Shown: positions 1 to 7,850 of the stretch, piece by piece
How the letters are laid out: every line of letters begins with the position of its first letter
How positions within the stretch are numbered: the stretch's first letter is position 1
Assembly (NCBI RefSeq): GCF_015234215.1
Contig: NZ_JADEKP010000001.1
Coordinates: forward strand, 620,001-684,000
Direction of reading: 5' to 3'
Origin: Clostridium chrysemydis
Lineage (GTDB): Bacteria; Bacillota; Clostridia; Clostridiales; Clostridiaceae
DNA: 64,000 bases
The notes under the pieces: model-generated
Databases searched by the model: none
Told to the model about the DNA's origin: nothing
What the model saw: the letters and a program-made list of their open reading frames with translations, nothing else
Made by a program: the position numbers and the translations under genes

Positions 1-2
1 AT

Positions 3-329
3 GAAATATATCTAAAAGAAGAACTAGAAAAATATAGTGATAATTTAAATATTTCAACAAACACAGGAAGTTTTGGACATAAGGGATTTGTAACTGATTT
101 ATTAAACCCTGAAAATTATGATGTAGTTTTATGTTGCGGACCTGAAATAATGATGAAAAAAGTTATAGAGATGTGCAAAGACACTAATACTAAAGTTTTT
201 GTTTCTATGGAAAAACATATGGCCTGCGGAGTTGGTGCATGCCTTGTATGTACTTGTAAGACAAAAGATGGTCACAAGAGAGCTTGTAAAGATGGTCCAG
301 TTTTTGATGGAAATTACGTAGAGCTATAG
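3..329 (+). CDS. pyrK: Dihydroorotate dehydrogenase electron-transfer subunit PyrK, C-terminal part (5' end outside window)
   Basis: This is the last 108 residues of the FAD/[2Fe-2S] subunit that passes electrons from PyrD to NAD+. The reading frame is open from base 3 to the TAG at 327-329. The visible part holds the end of the NAD-binding domain ([10 protein letters not shown]) and the terminal 2Fe-2S cluster segment, with cysteines in the pattern [10 protein letters not shown] followed by a later Cys (RACKDGP). The stop is followed after 16 bases by pyrD, so the two are cotranscribed and probably translationally linked. The family member is normally about 250 residues, so roughly 140 residues lie upstream of the window. 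Identification rests on the cluster motif and the pyrD-pyrE context. Confidence 0.93.
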   Translation, partial: EIYLKEELEKYSDNLNISTNTGSFGHKGFVTDLLNPENYDVVLCCGPEIMMKKVIEMCKDTNTKVFVSMEKHMACGVGACLVCTCKTKDGHKRACKDGPVFDGNYVEL

Positions 330-345
330 GTTAAGGAGAGATAAT

Positions 346-1242
346 ATGTTAAAGGTTAATATAAATGGTGTAGAGTTTAAAAATCCAGTTATTGCAGCGT
401 CTGGAACATTTGGTTTTGGTGAAGAGTATAACGATTTTTATGATGTTTCGATTTTGGGTGGTATTTCATCTAAAGGACTAACTATAAATAAAAAAGATGG
501 AAATTCTGGAATAAGGGTAGTTGAAACAGAAGCTGGTATGATGAATTCAGTAGGACTTCAAAACCCCGGGGTAGATACTTTTATAGAAAGAGAACTTCCA
601 AAGATGAGAAGTTACAAAACAAATATTATTGCAAACGTTGGTGGCGGGTGCTACGAAGACTATGAAGAAGCTATACTTAAACTTGATAAAACAGATGTAG
701 ATATAATTGAACTTAATATATCTTGTCCGAATGTGAAATCAGGAGGGATGGCTTACGGAATAAAAGCAGATGTAGCTTATGAGTTTGTGAAAAAAATAAG
801 AACATTAACTAAAAAACCTTTAATGGTTAAATTATCTCCAAACGCTGAAAATATAGTAGAAATGGCTAAAAGGTGTGAAGAGGCTGGGGCTGATTCTTTA
901 TCTCTAATTAATACCTTAAAGGGGATGGCTATAGATATACATAAAAGAAAGCCTGTTTTTGATAACGTATATGCAGGGTTTTCAGGTCCTGCAATAAAAC
1001 CAGTAGCACTTAGAATGGTTCATGAAGTATCAAAAGCTGTAAGTATTCCAGTTATAGGTCTAGGTGGAATTTCAAATGCTAATGACGCTATAGAGTTTTT
1101 AATGGCGGGTGCATCGGCTATTCAAGTTGGAACAGCAAACTTTAATAACCCTCTAGCTTGCAAAGAGATAATTGAAGGAATAGAAGAGTTTCTTAAAAAA
1201 GAAGGAATAGAAGATATTAAAGATATTATAGGAATAATATAA
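346..1242 (+). CDS. pyrD: Dihydroorotate dehydrogenase, class 1B catalytic subunit
   Basis: This is the FMN subunit that oxidises dihydroorotate to orotate in de novo pyrimidine synthesis, working as a heterotetramer with PyrK. The 298-residue length is typical. Visible features are the N-terminal ASGTFGFG loop, the substrate loop NSVGLQNPG (about 67-75), the NISCPN active-site segment with Cys127 (class 1 enzymes use Cys as base), and the C-terminal FMN phosphate loop [11 protein letters not shown] ribosome binding site (AAGGAGAG) stands 6-13 bases before the ATG. The gene lies between pyrK and pyrE with gaps of 16 and 22 bases, so the three form one operon. The PyrK partner means NAD+ rather than quinone or fumarate is the electron acceptor, as usual in anaerobic Firmicutes. 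Confidence 0.96.
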   Translation: MLKVNINGVEFKNPVIAASGTFGFGEEYNDFYDVSILGGISSKGLTINKKDGNSGIRVVETEAGMMNSVGLQNPGVDTFIERELPKMRSYKTNIIANVGGGCYEDYEEAILKLDKTDVDIIELNISCPNVKSGGMAYGIKADVAYEFVKKIRTLTKKPLMVKLSPNAENIVEMAKRCEEAGADSLSLINTLKGMAIDIHKRKPVFDNVYAGFSGPAIKPVALRMVHEVSKAVSIPVIGLGGISNANDAIEFLMAGASAIQVGTANFNNPLACKEIIEGIEEFLKKEGIEDIKDIIGII

Positions 1243-1264
1243 GGTATTAAAGGAGTGTATTGAA

Positions 1265-1939
1265 ATGAAAGAATATAAAAAAGAGTTTATAGATTTTATG
1301 ATAGAGTGCGGAGTATTAACTTTTGGAGATTTTGTAACTAAAAGTGGAAGAAAGACACCTTTCTTTGTTAATACAGGGAACTATAAAAAAGGAAGCGAAC
1401 TTAAAAGACTTGGGGAATTTTATGCAAAAGCTATAAAAGAAAATTTCGAAGAGGAATATAACGTTTTATTTGGACCTGCTTATAAAGGTATTCCACTAAC
1501 TGTAACTACAACAATAGCTTTATCAGAATTATATGATATAGATGTAGAGTATTGCTCTAATAGAAAAGAAATAAAAGACCACGGAGATAAAGGGATACTT
1601 TTAGGTAGTAATTTAAAAGATGGAGATAAGGTTTTAATAATTGAAGACGTAACAACAGCTGGAACTTCAATAAATGAAACTATGCCTATCTTAAAAGCTT
1701 CAGGAGATGTAGATGCAGTAGGTCTTATAATCTCAGTAGATAGAATGGAAAGAGGAACAGGAGAAAAGACTGCACTTACAGAAATTAAAGAAAAGTACGG
1801 CTTTAAGACTTCTGCTATAGTTACTATGAAAGAAGTTATAGAGTATCTTTATAACAAAGAAGTAAATGGAAAAGTAATTATAGATGATGAAATAAAAGCT
1901 AGAATAGATGATTACTACAAAGAATACGGTGTAAAATAA
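1265..1939 (+). CDS. pyrE: Orotate phosphoribosyltransferase
   Basis: PyrE transfers the phosphoribosyl group of PRPP to orotate, giving OMP. The 224-residue protein is of the longer type (most are 200-215). The PRPP-binding motif VLIIEDVTTAGTS lies at about 123-135, and the catalytic loop region with YCSNRKEIKDHG at about 96-107 carries the expected Lys and His residues. AAAGGAGTG precedes the ATG. It is the last gene of the pyr operon: a hairpin terminator follows 15 bases after the stop. Nothing is unusual apart from a charged C-terminal extension of about ten residues. Confidence 0.96.
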   Translation: MKEYKKEFIDFMIECGVLTFGDFVTKSGRKTPFFVNTGNYKKGSELKRLGEFYAKAIKENFEEEYNVLFGPAYKGIPLTVTTTIALSELYDIDVEYCSNRKEIKDHGDKGILLGSNLKDGDKVLIIEDVTTAGTSINETMPILKASGDVDAVGLIISVDRMERGTGEKTALTEIKEKYGFKTSAIVTMKEVIEYLYNKEVNGKVIIDDEIKARIDDYYKEYGVK

Positions 1940-1954
1940 TATAAAAAAGTTTTA

Positions 1955-1986
1955 ATCCCTCGCTTTACTAAGCGGGGGATATATTT
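1955..1986 (+). terminator. Terminator of the pyr operon
   Basis: Arms at 1955-1965 and 1970-1980 pair over 11 bp (one G-U) around a TACT loop. The following U-tract is short and interrupted (ATATTTT). Confidence 0.75.
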
Positions 1987-2045
1987 TACAATAAAAATGG
2001 GTATCAATTCATAAAAAGAATTGATTAGCTAGGAGGCGGTTAATT

Positions 2046-2753
2046 ATGACAATAGGAAGAATTCATTCTATAGAGAGTATGGGTATGGTAGATGGTCCGG
2101 GAATTAGAGTTGTAGTATTTATGCAAGGGTGTTCATTAAGATGTAAATATTGCCACAATCCTGATACTTGGAACTATAATGATGGTGAAGAAGTAACACC
2201 AGAAGAATTAGTAAATAAATTAAAAAGATATAGACCTTATTTTGAAAGATCAGGAGGGGGAGTAACTTTTTCAGGAGGAGACCCTATAAGACAACCTGAA
2301 TTTCTTATAGAAACATTAAAGCTTTGTAAAAAGGAAGGAATACATACTTGTATTGATACAGCAGGATTTGGTGTAGGGCATTATGATGAAATATTAAAAT
2401 ACACTGATTTAGTTTTATTTGATGTAAAAGATATTACAAAAGAAGGATATAAAAATGTAACTTTAATGGAAATAGATGAATCTCTTAATTTCTTAGAAGC
2501 TATGAAAAGAAACCACACTAAAATGTGGATTAGACACGTTGTAGTTCCAGGTTTGACTGATGGTGAGGAGCATATAAGAGAGTTTAAAAAATATATAAGT
2601 AATATAGAAAATGTAGAAAAGGTAGAACTTTTACCTTATCACCTTTTAGGTGTTAATAAATACGATAGTTTAAAGATGAATTATCCTCTTTTAGATACTC
2701 CTGAGATGAGCGAAGAAGAAATAGAAAAGTATAGAAAAATAATAAGTGAATAA
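2046..2753 (+). CDS. pflA: Pyruvate formate-lyase activating enzyme (radical SAM)
   Basis: This radical-SAM enzyme installs the glycyl radical on pyruvate formate-lyase. The CxxxCxxC cluster motif is at Cys29, Cys33 and Cys36 (CSLRCKYC) inside the family-typical FMQGC...CHNPDTW context. The glycine-rich SAM segment GGGVTFSGGDP is at about 70-80. The length of 235 residues is right for PflA; the larger ferredoxin-containing activases of other glycyl-radical enzymes are about 300. A strong AGGAGG lies 9 bases before the ATG. No pfl gene lies next to it in this window: its own terminator follows and motA comes next, so the activase appears monocistronic. Activation of another glycyl-radical enzyme cannot be excluded. 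Confidence 0.9.
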   Translation: MTIGRIHSIESMGMVDGPGIRVVVFMQGCSLRCKYCHNPDTWNYNDGEEVTPEELVNKLKRYRPYFERSGGGVTFSGGDPIRQPEFLIETLKLCKKEGIHTCIDTAGFGVGHYDEILKYTDLVLFDVKDITKEGYKNVTLMEIDESLNFLEAMKRNHTKMWIRHVVVPGLTDGEEHIREFKKYISNIENVEKVELLPYHLLGVNKYDSLKMNYPLLDTPEMSEEEIEKYRKIISE

Positions 2754-2766
2754 AAATATATAATTA

Positions 2767-2808
2767 AAGAATAGGATAGGCAGTATTAAGTACTCCTATC
2801 CTATTCTT
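2767..2808 (+). terminator. Long hairpin after pflA
   Basis: Arms at 2767-2780 and 2795-2808 are perfectly complementary over 14 bp, with a second small stem (AGTA/TACT) inside the loop. The run after it (GTGTTCTC) is a poor U-tract, so termination is likely but not typical. Confidence 0.65.
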
Positions 2809-2858
2809 GTGTTCTCAAATATTTACTTTTAACACAAAAATAACACAAAATGGGAAAG

Positions 2859-2887
2859 TTTAAAGAAAATTAACAAAAAGTTATAAT
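2859..2887 (+). promoter_or_regulatory. Possible sigma-A promoter of motAB
   Basis: TATAAT at 2882-2887 stands 17 bases after a weak TTTAAA at 2859-2864. No flagellar sigma-D type motif is seen, so this is only a plausible housekeeping start. Confidence 0.4.
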
Positions 2888-2954
2888 ATAGTTCACAGAT
2901 GAAGAAATATTCTTTAATACAATTAAAGTAAGGATTAAAATTAGGAGGAAAAGT

Positions 2955-3737
2955 ATGGACATAGGAATTTTAATAGGTATTGTAGTAGGATTTGCATCTA
3001 TGATAGTTGCCTTTATTGCAGAAGGTGGAGTATTAAGTGCGCTATTACAACCGACTGCAGCTTTAATAGTTTTTGGAGGAACAATAGGTGCTGTTATGGT
3101 ATCATTCCCATTAGCTCAAATTAAGAAAATTCCAAGTTATTTTAAGGTTGCATTTTCTAGTAGGAAGGGAAATATACAAGATCAAATTGAATATTTTAAA
3201 AAAATATCATCTGTTAGTAGAAAGGAAGGGCTACTAAGCTTAGAGTCACATCTTCAAGACCCTGAACTTAATAGTTTTATGAGGAAAGGACTTCAAATGT
3301 TAATAGATGGTGTTGATGGAGAAAGTATAAAAGCGTCTCTTGAAACAAGACTTGAAAACCTTAATGCAAGACATGAAGTTGGAGCATCTGTTTTTGAAGC
3401 AGCTGGAGGATTTGGTCCTACAATGGGTATTATAGGTACTGTAATGGGACTAGTTCACGTATTAAGTGATTTAAGTGATCCAGATACATTAGGTCCTAAG
3501 ATAGCAGTTGCCTTTATAGCAACGCTTTATGGGGTAGCATCAGCTAACCTTTTATGGCTACCTATTGCAAGTAAATTAAAAGTTGTAAATGAAGAGGAAA
3601 TTATAGAAGGTCAACTTATAATTGAAGGATTACTTTTACTTCAAGAAGGAACAAATACAAACCTACTTGTTGGAAGACTTGAAGGATTCTTAGAAGAGAA
3701 ACAAGCAGAAAAACTCGAAGCGGTAGAGGGTAACTAA
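2955..3737 (+). CDS. motA: Flagellar motor stator protein MotA
   Basis: MotA forms the ion channel of the flagellar stator with MotB. The 260-residue protein has four membrane segments (about 4-24, 30-50, 148-170 and 182-204) and a cytoplasmic loop between the second and third rich in charged residues, which contacts the rotor. The conserved GPTMGIIGTVMGLV segment with the channel proline precedes the last two helices. AGGAGG lies just before the ATG. The motB start follows one base after the stop, so translation is coupled. No other flagellar gene is present in the window. Confidence 0.94.
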   Translation: MDIGILIGIVVGFASMIVAFIAEGGVLSALLQPTAALIVFGGTIGAVMVSFPLAQIKKIPSYFKVAFSSRKGNIQDQIEYFKKISSVSRKEGLLSLESHLQDPELNSFMRKGLQMLIDGVDGESIKASLETRLENLNARHEVGASVFEAAGGFGPTMGIIGTVMGLVHVLSDLSDPDTLGPKIAVAFIATLYGVASANLLWLPIASKLKVVNEEEIIEGQLIIEGLLLLQEGTNTNLLVGRLEGFLEEKQAEKLEAVEGN

Positions 3738-3738
3738 T

Positions 3739-4473
3739 ATGCTTAAGAAAAAACCAAAAAAAGAGAATGGTGAAAGATGGCTTTTAACTTACTCTGACCT
3801 TATAACATTACTTATGATATTTTTTGTAATTATGTATGCTTCAAGTAATATAGATAAAACTAAATATAAACAAATAGCATCTTCTTTTCAAAATGCATTT
3901 ACTGGAGGTGGTAAAAATCCAGTAGGTGAGGATGGTTCAAAAGTTATAGATAAAGACTCAGTACCAGCGCCACTAGTATCAGAAGAGCAAAAGCTTAATG
4001 ATGTAAAAGAAAAGATAGATAAAGATATAAAAGAAAATAACTTAACTGGCGAAGTTTCAACTAAGATAGAAGAAAGAGGACTAGTTATATCATTTAAAGA
4101 TGAAATGCTATTTAAAAGCGGTGACGCGAGTATTAGAAAAAGTTCAGTAAATGATCTTAAAAAGATAGCAGAAGGATTAAGTAAAATACCAAACTATATA
4201 AGGGTAGAGGGACATACAGATAATGTTCCTATATCAAACAGTATGTATAGTTCAAACTGGCAATTATCAAGTGTAAGAGCAGCTAACGTAGCTCAATTTA
4301 TATCAGACAATTCAGGGATAAATCCGTCTAAGTTATCAGCGATTGGATATGGAGAAAATAGACCTATAGCTGATAATAAATCAGAAGATGGAAGACTTAA
4401 AAATAGAAGAGTAGATATTGTAATTTTAAGTAGTAAATTTAATGATTCAGAGGATTTAAAAAAGCAAAAATAA
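3739..4473 (+). CDS. motB: Flagellar motor stator protein MotB
   Basis: MotB anchors the stator to peptidoglycan and carries the ion-binding aspartate. The single membrane helix at about 16-36 begins with LTYSDLITLL, in which Asp20 is the conserved ion-binding residue. A linker of about 90 residues leads to the OmpA-like peptidoglycan domain (about 120-235), with VEGHTDNVP and NWQLSSVRA motifs typical of the family. The gene starts immediately after motA. The motor is probably proton driven, but sequence alone does not separate H+ from Na+ stators with certainty. Confidence 0.94.
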   Translation: MLKKKPKKENGERWLLTYSDLITLLMIFFVIMYASSNIDKTKYKQIASSFQNAFTGGGKNPVGEDGSKVIDKDSVPAPLVSEEQKLNDVKEKIDKDIKENNLTGEVSTKIEERGLVISFKDEMLFKSGDASIRKSSVNDLKKIAEGLSKIPNYIRVEGHTDNVPISNSMYSSNWQLSSVRAANVAQFISDNSGINPSKLSAIGYGENRPIADNKSEDGRLKNRRVDIVILSSKFNDSEDLKKQK

Positions 4474-4505
4474 TAAAAGAATTTAAAAACATATTAGTTT
4501 AAATG

Positions 4506-4550
4506 AAATGAGGAATTATTTTGAAATAATTCCTCATTTTTTATTTTTTT
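4506..4550 (+). terminator. Terminator of motAB
   Basis: A 14-16 bp AT-rich hairpin built on GAGGAATTATTT and its complement is followed by a long T-run. It is a strong intrinsic terminator. Confidence 0.9.
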
Positions 4551-4601
4551 ATAGTATAATAAGTGTAAAATAATAAGAATATATATATGGGAGGCGATGC
4601 G

Positions 4602-5456
4602 ATGAAGAAGAATATGTTTAGTAGAATTATAGCAACATTAGTTTACGGAATATTAGCAGGGATTGGTGTAAATTTCTTTTTAACACCTGCAAAAGTATAT
4701 TCTGGAGGAGTAACTGGTTTATCTCAATTATTTTCTTCTATAGGTAAAGACTTTATAGGGATAAATATTGGAATTTCAACTTGGGTGCTTCTTATTAATC
4801 TGCCTTTAATTTATTTATCTTGGAAAAAGCTTGGAAGTAAGTTCACTTTTTATAGTTTACTTGCAGTAATTTCATCTTCATTTTTTATTTCTGTAATACC
4901 AGTAAGGGCTGTTACAGAGAACGTTATGCTTGCGGCGATTTTTGGTGGGATTTTAACTGGCGCTGGGGTTGGAATCTGTTTTAGGACTGGTTTTTCAACA
5001 GGCGGAACGGATATAATTATTATGGTAGTCCAAAAGATGACTGGAAAATCAGTTGGACAACTTGGATTTTTATTAAATGGATTTATAATTGCACTAGCTG
5101 GTCTTATGTACGGCTGGGAGATGGCACTTTATAGTTTAATATCTATATATGCTACAACTAAGATTATGGACGTATTTTACATTCAACAATACAAACTTAC
5201 AGTTAATATTATAACTAAGAAAAAAGATGAAGTAGTAAATGCACTTCTTAAAAATAATTTAAGAGGACTTACTGTTTATACAGGACTTAGAGGTGGATAC
5301 ACTAACGAAGAGGTAGAATCTATCGTAACTGTAATTTCAAAAGCAGAATTACTTTATGTTAAAAAGATTGTAAGTGAAGTAGATGAAGAAGCATTTATAA
5401 ATGTCCAACCTACAGTAGAAGTTGTAGGAAACTTTTTAGATAGGTCTTTAATTTAA
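4602..5456 (+). CDS. YitT family membrane protein (DUF161 + DUF2179)
   Basis: This is a polytopic membrane protein of the widespread YitT family, whose transported substrate is not established. It has about five or six membrane segments in the first 190 residues, with the family signature GIGVNFFLTPAKVYSGGVTGLSQL near the N-terminus and GTGGTD-like GFSTGGTDII in the middle. A soluble C-terminal DUF2179 domain of about 80 residues ends with VEVVGNFLDRS. An in-frame ATG at 4587 is rejected because GGGAGG, the ribosome binding site, begins inside it; the ATG at 4602 has 7-base spacing and gives 284 residues. It is flanked by terminators on both sides and so is monocistronic. Confidence 0.88.
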   Translation: MKKNMFSRIIATLVYGILAGIGVNFFLTPAKVYSGGVTGLSQLFSSIGKDFIGINIGISTWVLLINLPLIYLSWKKLGSKFTFYSLLAVISSSFFISVIPVRAVTENVMLAAIFGGILTGAGVGICFRTGFSTGGTDIIIMVVQKMTGKSVGQLGFLLNGFIIALAGLMYGWEMALYSLISIYATTKIMDVFYIQQYKLTVNIITKKKDEVVNALLKNNLRGLTVYTGLRGGYTNEEVESIVTVISKAELLYVKKIVSEVDEEAFINVQPTVEVVGNFLDRSLI

Positions 5457-5460
5457 GAAA

Positions 5461-5490
5461 ACAGGTAGATAAAAATCTACCTGTTTTTAT
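5461..5490. terminator. Bidirectional terminator
   Basis: Arms 5461-5470 and 5475-5484 (ACAGGTAGAT and complement) form a 10-bp stem with T-runs in both directions. It serves the YitT gene and the converging small membrane gene, whose stop codon lies inside the stem. Confidence 0.88.
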
Positions 5491-5704
5491 TTTGATTTAA
5501 TTCAGTTTTTAATTTAGCTTCTTTTGAATTTTTTTCTTTATTGTAACGTTCTTCTACCTTTTTAGGATCGTAGAAAAAGACTACACAAATAATAAAAGAT
5601 ATAAAAGAAGAGAAAATGATATTTCTAAGCATAACATCTAAAAGTAATGCTATTACTATGATTGAACCTATCAGTTTAAAAACAGTTTTAACTTGATTAT
5701 TCAT
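5477..5704 (-). CDS. Small two-helix membrane protein, unknown function
   Basis: The 75-residue product has two hydrophobic segments (about 9-26 and 29-45) and then a highly charged Lys/Glu/Asn tail that is probably cytoplasmic. A purine-rich GGGGGTG precedes the ATG at 6-8 bases. I recognise no family. Its stop lies within the shared terminator hairpin, so it is a short independent unit transcribed toward the YitT gene. Codon use resembles its neighbours. Confidence 0.7.
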   Translation of the reverse strand: MNNQVKTVFKLIGSIIVIALLLDVMLRNIIFSSFISFIICVVFFYDPKKVEERYNKEKNSKEAKLKTELNQNKNR

Positions 5705-5787
5705 AATTTTACACCCCCACAGTATATAAATACATTATATACCAATTGATATTTTCTTACAATAAATAATAAGGTGTATTTATAAAA

Positions 5788-6399
5788 TTATGAATTTGCT
5801 ATATTTGAGAAATATCCGTGAGGAATTAATTTTCTTTTTAAGCCTTCTATAACAGTTAGATAAGTTGCAGCTGTATCAAAACGAGCATCATGATAATTTC
5901 CGCTTCCCTCAAATAGCTCGTCTGCCTTATTTTTAATCTGTTCTTTAGTAATTCCAAGATAATCTATAACTTCTTCAAGTTTTGGGTTTTTGTAGCCTCC
6001 GTTTGGTTTAAGTATTTTTAAAACGTCTTTGTAATAGTTCATTGTGCAAAAAGTTCTTCTAGCTTCGTAATCAAGACCTAAAGGATCTAATTCACTTTTC
6101 ATAAATTTTATATCAAAATTAACGTTATGCCCTATAACAAAATCTGCTTCTAAAAAATCATCTACAAATTCCTCTACTAAATCAGAAAAATCTTTTCCAG
6201 CTGATAATTCATATAATTTTTCAAGGGAAAAACCATGAACTGCCTCAGCATTAGGGTCCATCTCATCTACAGTAAAAAAGTAGTTTTTACCTAGAGTTTT
6301 TTGGGGTTTGGTAGACGTATCTACTGTTATGTAACTTAGCTGACATATAGAACCAGGTCTTATACTAGTTGTCTCTGTATCAAAAAATAATAATTTCAT
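5788..6399 (-). CDS. DEDDh 3'-5' exonuclease (DnaQ/epsilon-like)
   Basis: A 203-residue stand-alone exonuclease domain. The three Exo motifs are visible: DTET with Asp7 and Glu9, HNVNFDIKF at about 95-103, and YHDARFD at about 172-178, where the histidine marks the DEDDh subclass. It resembles proofreading or RNA/DNA repair exonucleases that hydrolyse single-stranded ends with two metal ions. There is no polymerase or helicase fusion. It is flanked by a divergent ldh gene on one side and an intergenic gap on the other, so context does not tell the substrate. Confidence 0.86.
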   Translation of the reverse strand: MKLLFFDTETTSIRPGSICQLSYITVDTSTKPQKTLGKNYFFTVDEMDPNAEAVHGFSLEKLYELSAGKDFSDLVEEFVDDFLEADFVIGHNVNFDIKFMKSELDPLGLDYEARRTFCTMNYYKDVLKILKPNGGYKNPKLEEVIDYLGITKEQIKNKADELFEGSGNYHDARFDTAATYLTVIEGLKRKLIPHGYFSNIANS

Positions 6400-6516
6400 T
6401 TAATTAATGCCTCCAAAATTTTAATTATGTAAATATTATATAATACAAATTGGTTAAAATAAAATAAATTGAAAAAAATTTAGAAAATAATTCATAGTAT
6501 TTTAATATGATTTAAT

Positions 6517-6531
6517 GGAAAATCATTATCA
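6517..6531. promoter_or_regulatory. Fur-box-like site at the ldh promoter
   Basis: The 15-mer GGAAAATcATTATCA matches the 7-1-7 Fur consensus TGATAATnATTATCA at 12 of 14 positions, with a perfect right half. It overlaps the -35 area of the promoter whose -10 (TATAAT) is at 6539-6544. Confidence 0.5.
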
Positions 6532-6538
6532 ATTATGG

Positions 6539-6544
6539 TATAAT
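6539..6544 (+). promoter_or_regulatory. -10 element of ldh promoter
   Basis: TATAAT at 6539-6544 lies 41 bases before the ldh start codon. The -35 is poor (TGGAAA at 6516-6521, 17-base spacing) and covered by the Fur-like site. Confidence 0.55.
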
Positions 6545-6584
6545 TAAAGTGCAAAAAGTTTTTAAACTTTTAGGAGGTAATCAA

Positions 6585-7535
6585 ATGATAGGTGAAGTAA
6601 AAAGAAAAGTATCAATAATAGGCGCAGGTTTCGTAGGTGCTACAACAGCATTTGCATTAATGAATAGTGGTATAGCTACTGAAATTTGTATTTATGATAT
6701 AAATATGGATAAGGCAATGGGAGAAGTTATGGATTTAGTTCATGGTACTTCTTTTGTTAAACCAGTAAATATTTATGCAGGAAGTTTAGAAGAAACAAAA
6801 GATTCTGACATAGTTATAATAACAGCAGGAGCTGGGCAAAAGCCAGGAGAAACTAGATTAGACCTTATAGGGAAAAACTACAATATATTTAAAGGATTCA
6901 TTCCAGATATTGCAAGATTAAGCCCTAATTCAATTCTTTTAGTAGTTTCAAATCCTGTGGATGTTTTAACTCATATTGCATATAAATTATCAGGATTCCC
7001 AAAAGAAAGAGTAATAGGTTCAGGTACAGTTTTAGATACATCAAGACTTAAATATGTACTAGGTAAATACTTTAACGTAAATAATAACAACATCCACTCT
7101 TATGTAATTGGAGAACACGGTGATAGTGAAGTTGTAACTTGGAGTAACGGTAGAATCGGTGGAGAAGGATTTGACCTTTATGCAAAACAAATGGACCTTG
7201 AGTGGGACGAAGAAGTTAAAAAAGTAATAGAAGATGACGTTAAAAATGCTGCATATGAAATTATAAGCAGAAAACATGCAACATATTTTGCAGTTGCACT
7301 TGCAGTAAATAGAATAGTTGAAGCTATATTTAGAAATGAAAATACTATTTTAACTGTATCTTCTTTATTTGAAGGACAATATGGCTTAGAAGATTTATAT
7401 CTTGCTATACCAACTGTTGTTAATAGAGAAGGTGCTAAAAATATTATAGAGATTCCGTTATCTAAAGATGAAGAAGAAAGATTAAAAGAATCAGCTACAA
7501 TATTAAAAGGTCACCTAAACGAATGTAATTTATAA
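6585..7535 (+). CDS. ldh: L-lactate dehydrogenase
   Basis: This NAD-dependent enzyme reduces pyruvate to L-lactate, a fermentative redox outlet. From the chosen start (316 residues) the Rossmann motif [10 protein letters not shown] is at 11-20, the specificity loop [11 protein letters not shown] places Gln85 where LDH rather than malate dehydrogenase is expected, and the catalytic His178 is in GEHGDSEV. An upstream in-frame ATG at 6549 is rejected since the ribosome binding site AGGAGG falls downstream of it, 7-8 bases before the ATG at 6585. The gene is monocistronic with its own terminator. A Fur-like site at the promoter suggests derepression when iron is scarce. Confidence 0.95.
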   Translation: MIGEVKRKVSIIGAGFVGATTAFALMNSGIATEICIYDINMDKAMGEVMDLVHGTSFVKPVNIYAGSLEETKDSDIVIITAGAGQKPGETRLDLIGKNYNIFKGFIPDIARLSPNSILLVVSNPVDVLTHIAYKLSGFPKERVIGSGTVLDTSRLKYVLGKYFNVNNNNIHSYVIGEHGDSEVVTWSNGRIGGEGFDLYAKQMDLEWDEEVKKVIEDDVKNAAYEIISRKHATYFAVALAVNRIVEAIFRNENTILTVSSLFEGQYGLEDLYLAIPTVVNREGAKNIIEIPLSKDEEERLKESATILKGHLNECNL

Positions 7536-7550
7536 AATTAATTTAGTTTT

Positions 7551-7584
7551 AAAAGATGTAGGAAGAATCCTACATCTTTTTTTC
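7551..7584 (+). terminator. Terminator of ldh
   Basis: The stem GATGTAGGA/TCCTACATC with an AGAA loop is followed by eight T residues. Confidence 0.92.
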
Positions 7585-7626
7585 TATATATACTAATTAT
7601 AAAAATTATAGTTAGAATAGCTTTGA

Positions 7627-7760
7627 ATTTAAATACTTCAATAAGGGTTTTAAATACCTTAAGTAAAGAGAGAGTATTAGATAGCGTGGCTAAAGCTACT
7701 TTTTATAAAAAATATTAAATAAACTGAATGTATTCGAGCGAGAAACACATGTATTTAAAT
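7627..7760 (+). other. Intergenic stretch with a long-range inverted repeat before asnA
   Basis: ATTTAAATAC at 7627-7636 is exactly complementary to GTATTTAAAT at 7751-7760, enclosing about 114 bases that include a small hairpin followed by TTTTT near 7683-7709. No T-box or known riboswitch core is visible and no credible ORF is present. It may be a leader or small RNA, or a chance feature of AT-rich DNA. Confidence 0.3.
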
Positions 7761-7761
7761 A

Positions 7762-7781
7762 TTAACAATGAGTTAACAATG
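7762..7781 (+). promoter_or_regulatory. Direct repeat operator candidate upstream of asnA
   Basis: TTAACAATG occurs at 7762-7770 and again at 7773-7781, an 11-base period that places both copies on one face of the helix. It ends 11 bases before the -35 box, a usual position for an activator or repressor. Confidence 0.45.
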
Positions 7782-7792
7782 TTCTTTATTCT

Positions 7793-7821
7793 TTGCGTTT
7801 TTATCAATGTTTATATATAAT
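7793..7821 (+). promoter_or_regulatory. Promoter of asnA
   Basis: TTGCGT at 7793-7798 and TATAAT at 7816-7821 are separated by 17 bases and lie 29 bases before the start codon. Confidence 0.7.
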
Positions 7822-7850
7822 AATAAATAAAAAAATAAAGGAGGGTAATT

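Noticed and set aside
7059-7277. Antisense open frame inside ldh
   Set aside because: No ribosome binding site, overlaps a certain gene on the other strand and translates to low-complexity Phe/Ser-rich sequence typical of shadow frames.
7585-7850. T-box leader for asnA
   Set aside because: No GGTGG/GTGGTACCGCG type antiterminator or stem I motif is present in the region.
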